NCBI RefSeq assembly: GCF_900142015.1
Contig: NZ_FQZN01000015.1
Coordinates: 84,080 to 148,079, forward strand
DNA length: 64,000 bases
Reading direction: 5' to 3'
Source: Bacteroides stercorirosoris
GTDB taxonomy: Bacteria > Bacteroidota > Bacteroidia > Bacteroidales > Bacteroidaceae
Shown: piece by piece, positions 61,681-64,000 of the stretch
How positions within the stretch are numbered: the stretch's first letter is position 1
Layout of the letters: each line of letters starts with the position of its first letter
The notes under the pieces: model-generated
What the model was told of the DNA's origin: nothing
The model's database searches: none
What the model saw: only the letters and a program-made list of their open reading frames with translations
Made by a program: the position numbers and the translations under genes

Positions 61681-62487
61681 TCACATTCCCAACGGGGGAA
61701 CTTCCTGTATCAAATTCTGCAATACCGGATGCAGATGTCCGTTTGTAGCAATGATATGATGCCCTTCTATAAAATTATCGTTACCATAGAAGTCAGTCAC
61801 CCGGCCACCCGCTTCAAGCACAAGCAATGCCGCGGCCGAGTAATCCCATTTTCCGATGAAAGCTTCCGCCCAGGCATCAAATCGTCCGGCAGCCACATAA
61901 CAGATGGCCAGGGCAGCAGAGCCGGTCATGCGTATACCGCCCACCTTGCCATATAAATTATGTATCAAGTGTTCTCCCGTACGGGCATATTGCCGAGAGT
62001 TATAAGGTAACTCAACCACCAAAAAGGCATCTTCCATCTGCTGCACGTCAGAGACCTGTATGCGCTGACCATCCACATAGGCACCGCCGCCTTTCCAGCC
62101 ATAGAAGCATTCGTCACGGCAAGGGTCATAAACCACGCCCACCAGCAATTCTTCCCTTGAGCGAAGACCGATGCATACACAATAAGGAGCATTATCATGG
62201 ATATAATTAGTTGTTCCGTCCAGCGGGTCCACTACCCAGCAATAGGGTTCGTCCCGATATATCGCAGAACCTTCTTCCGTAATAAAACCGGCTTCAGGCA
62301 ACAAAGCAGAAAGTGCAGCCACAATCTGTTTCTCCGATTCTTTATCTACATACGACACATAGTCATGCGCGTGTTTCTTCTCCACGCTTTCACTGCGAAA
62401 GGTCTTCCTTTCTTCTTTCAGGAAACTTCCCGCATCCATAGCGATACGGCAAACTTCGGCTGTAAGTGACGCTAAATCCATATTCAT
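61681..62487 (-). CDS. Inositol monophosphatase family protein
   Basis: 268 residues; the ATG at 62481 is also possible. Metal-site motifs: EKQIVAALSALLPEAGFITEEGS (Glu), WVVDPLDGTTNYIHD (Asp cluster) and GKWDYSAAALLVLEAGG. Members dephosphorylate inositol phosphates, PAP or related substrates. 14 bases separate it from the upstream exonuclease gene. Confidence 0.93.
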   Translation of the reverse strand: MNMDLASLTAEVCRIAMDAGSFLKEERKTFRSESVEKKHAHDYVSYVDKESEKQIVAALSALLPEAGFITEEGSAIYRDEPYCWVVDPLDGTTNYIHDNAPYCVCIGLRSREELLVGVVYDPCRDECFYGWKGGGAYVDGQRIQVSDVQQMEDAFLVVELPYNSRQYARTGEHLIHNLYGKVGGIRMTGSAALAICYVAAGRFDAWAEAFIGKWDYSAAALLVLEAGGRVTDFYGNDNFIEGHHIIATNGHLHPVLQNLIQEVPPLGM

Positions 62488-62501
62488 TATCCTTTCTTCT
62501 T

Positions 62502-62996
62502 TTATTCTATTATTTCCCTTGCAATCCAGGCGCAGGCCTCAGCATCCGCCAGTGCATGGTGATGCTGCTCCAACTCATAACCGAAATAAGCGGCTACCGT
62601 ATGCAACTGATAGTTGGGCAAGCCTTTTATCCGCTTGCGGGCCGTACTCAAAGTACAATGAAACTCGTAATCGGGATAATCCAGGTTATAAGTTCTGAAA
62701 ACGGCTTTCAGACAACTCTCATCAAAACCTTTATTATGGGCTATGAGCGGTAATCCTTCGATAAGTGGCGCTATCTCCTGCCATACGGTAGGAAATATCG
62801 GAGCTTTTGCCGTGTCCGCCATTGTCAGTCCATGCACACGGGTGTTCCAATAGGTGTAGTATTCCGGTTCGGGGCGAATCAGACTATAGTAACTATCTAC
62901 AAATTCTCCTTCCCGCACAATCACCACACCGACACTGCACACGCTGGTACGCTGTTCGTTGGCTGTTTCAAAGTCTATGGCAGCAAAGTTTTCCAT
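62502..62996 (-). CDS. DEDDh 3'-5' exonuclease
   Basis: 164 residues. DEDDh residues: D8 and E10 in FAAIDFETAN, Asp in AHNKGFDESCLK, His and Asp in HHHALADAEACAWI. Free-standing relatives of the DNA polymerase III epsilon subunit process DNA or RNA ends. It is co-oriented with the inositol monophosphatase family gene. Confidence 0.92.
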   Translation of the reverse strand: MENFAAIDFETANEQRTSVCSVGVVIVREGEFVDSYYSLIRPEPEYYTYWNTRVHGLTMADTAKAPIFPTVWQEIAPLIEGLPLIAHNKGFDESCLKAVFRTYNLDYPDYEFHCTLSTARKRIKGLPNYQLHTVAAYFGYELEQHHHALADAEACAWIAREIIE

Positions 62997-63016
62997 AATT
63001 CAGAGATGTCAAAAGT

Positions 63017-63472
63017 CTATTGTGGTTCCCCCACCTGCTGATAAATCAGATTTCCCCGTTGGCTGACAGTCCATTTATTGTTCTCCAGGCGGACATTCTT
63101 CGTGTCATCATCCTCTACATTCCATGCGTAGCCGCCGACGGGCAAAGAGCGACGGTCCAGTATTTCGTTCGGGCGGTCGTCGGAAAAGAAGAGTTCCACT
63201 TGCAGCGAATCGGGCGAGAAAACAATATAGGCGGCTTTTTCTTTATCTGCCACATCTTCTACACGTACTCCTTTCTCCCAAAGACGGATACAGTCTTTCA
63301 GAACTTCACTCCAGGTATATCCGGCGGAGGCTATGCAACCGTGAGCATCCTTATCATCACCCACCTTATTCTCTTCACTCTTTTTACTTTGAGAGTTTCC
63401 ACAACCTGTAAACAGGAGACTGACACACATCAAGAGTAAAAAACAAACATTTCCGGTTTTCATAAGAATCAT
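63017..63472 (-). CDS. Lipoprotein with C-IASAGYTWSEVLKDC-I motif
   Basis: 151 residues. Lipobox LLFTGC, then a low-complexity linker rich in Lys, Ser and Glu, and the motif CIASAGYTWSEVLKDCIRLWEKG, which recurs in small periplasmic lipoproteins of Gram-negative bacteria; function unknown to me. It has no apparent enzyme motif. A TACTTTTG element at 63492-63499 (minus) may be its -7 box. Confidence 0.75.
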   Translation of the reverse strand: MILMKTGNVCFLLLMCVSLLFTGCGNSQSKKSEENKVGDDKDAHGCIASAGYTWSEVLKDCIRLWEKGVRVEDVADKEKAAYIVFSPDSLQVELFFSDDRPNEILDRRSLPVGGYAWNVEDDDTKNVRLENNKWTVSQRGNLIYQQVGEPQ

Positions 63473-63583
63473 CTATTTATATTTCGCACGCCAAAAGTAC
63501 GAATAAATATGAAGTAGGGAAAGTTATCACATTTATTTCATGCATGGGAGGGAAAACTCTCTTCAATAAAGTTTTTCGGTAAG

Positions 63584-63690
63584 TTGTCAGCACTCCAGCA
63601 CTGATACAGCTCAAACCCTTTGCCAGTCGTGGTTTGGAGACAGTGCTGACAAGGTGTTTGTAAGTGACGACAAACGGTTTGTCAGCACTG
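63584..63690. repeat. Three-fold TTGTCAGCACT inverted repeat cluster
   Basis: TTGTCAGCACT at 63584, its inverse AGTGCTGACAA at 63642-63652 and TTTGTCAGCACTG at 63678-63690. Between them lie smaller palindromes (CAAACC...GGTTTG and GTTTGT...ACAAAC). No gene in the 528-base gap 63473-64000. Confidence 0.65.
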
Positions 63691-63810
63691 TTTTTCAGAC
63701 TATTTTCGAACGTATTACACTATGAGTCAAAAGAATACTTTATTTTTTGCATGTATAGAATAATCTCTCTTTATATACGCATTTCCCTATATCCACGACA
63801 TTGAGTTGCT

Positions 63811-63950
63811 GCAAAGCAATGACAGTACCACTGCAAAACATGTGCAGTAACGCTGCAAATCATATGCAGTATCACTGCAAAGCATATGCAGTAACGATGC
63901 AAAGCATATGCAGTACTACTGCAACGTATGTGCAGTAACGTTGCAATGTC
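63811..63950. repeat. 22-bp tandem array with internal dyad (ACTGCA-N7-TGCAGT)
   Basis: Six units of exactly 22 bp (starts 63811, 63833, 63855, 63877, 63899, 63921) of the type gcaaagcatatgcagtaacg plus two, and a partial seventh. The core ACTGCA AAGCATA TGCAGT is a dyad. There are no variable spacers of CRISPR length. Confidence 0.85.
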
Positions 63951-64000
63951 TTATCCTAAAAATGGTTGTCACTATTCGGGGCTGGTTACTAAATAAGTTG

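Noticed and set aside
63811..63950. CRISPR array
   Set aside because: Unit length is 22 with no room for spacers.

Overview
The window is a chromosomal segment of a gut-type Bacteroides (Bacteroidales). The signs are a SusC/SusD glycan-uptake locus, many matches to the Bacteroides promoter (TTG about 20 bp upstream of TAnnTTTG), lipoproteins with SxxC-type lipoboxes, long-form IspG, DUF3244 and TPR-HTH proteins typical of the order, and intergenic 7-bp-period linkers. No insertion sequence, phage or CRISPR array is seen. The species is not determined.

Layout. 1-14 kb is mostly housekeeping: the end of an LD-carboxypeptidase, a glutaminyl cyclase, SufE, a CPBP/DUF2975/XRE membrane-regulator operon, a Ca-ATPase-HAD-RibF operon, a PAS histidine kinase, rubredoxin, a Na/Pi cotransporter and a uridine-kinase-like protein. 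At 14.3-15.8 kb lies a TPR sensor-kinase-like protein that lacks its phospho-accepting histidine.

16-29.4 kb is the most unusual region. It holds a double-glycine leader peptide with a 51-residue core carrying six cysteines (22385-22606), a TlpA-type thioredoxin lipoprotein, two proteins joining a catalytically dead C39-like domain to VKOR and thioredoxin domains, a C39 peptidase-ABC exporter and an HlyD-type adaptor. Two membrane-anchored TPR-HTH regulators and two DUF3244 secreted proteins accompany them. The order shows that a unit of regulator, DUF3244 protein and C39-like/VKOR/Trx protein occurs twice, but only the second copy has precursor and exporter. My inference is an export system for a disulfide-bonded peptide (bacteriocin-like or signalling).

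29.4-38.7 kb is mixed: a DUF418 membrane protein, a PepSY-like lipoprotein, an M24 aminopeptidase and rpoN behind mirrored promoters, a PAP2-like protein, gcvH, purE and ispG. 38.8-57.8 kb is one polysaccharide utilization locus on the minus strand: a periplasmic-sensing regulator with beta-propeller, Y_Y_Y and HTH; GH3; SusC; SusD; a LamG lipoprotein; two GH144-type glycoamylase-fold enzymes; an EEP-family hydrolase; a serine-type sulfatase; GH43 plus F5/8C; and an esterase. GH144 with GH3 points to beta-1,2-glucan; the sulfatase and GH43 suggest a further or decorated substrate. 57.9-63.5 kb returns to housekeeping: S41 protease, PfkB kinase, two tRNA-Asn, ComF, inositol-monophosphatase family protein, 3'-5' exonuclease and a lipoprotein. 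The last 500 bases are non-coding and carry inverted repeats and a 22-bp tandem array.

Two non-coding themes recur: tandem arrays with exactly 22-bp period and internal dyads (two unrelated sequences), and 7-bp-period linkers running from an upstream stop codon to the next start codon, one of which sits in frame inside the Ca-ATPase gene.
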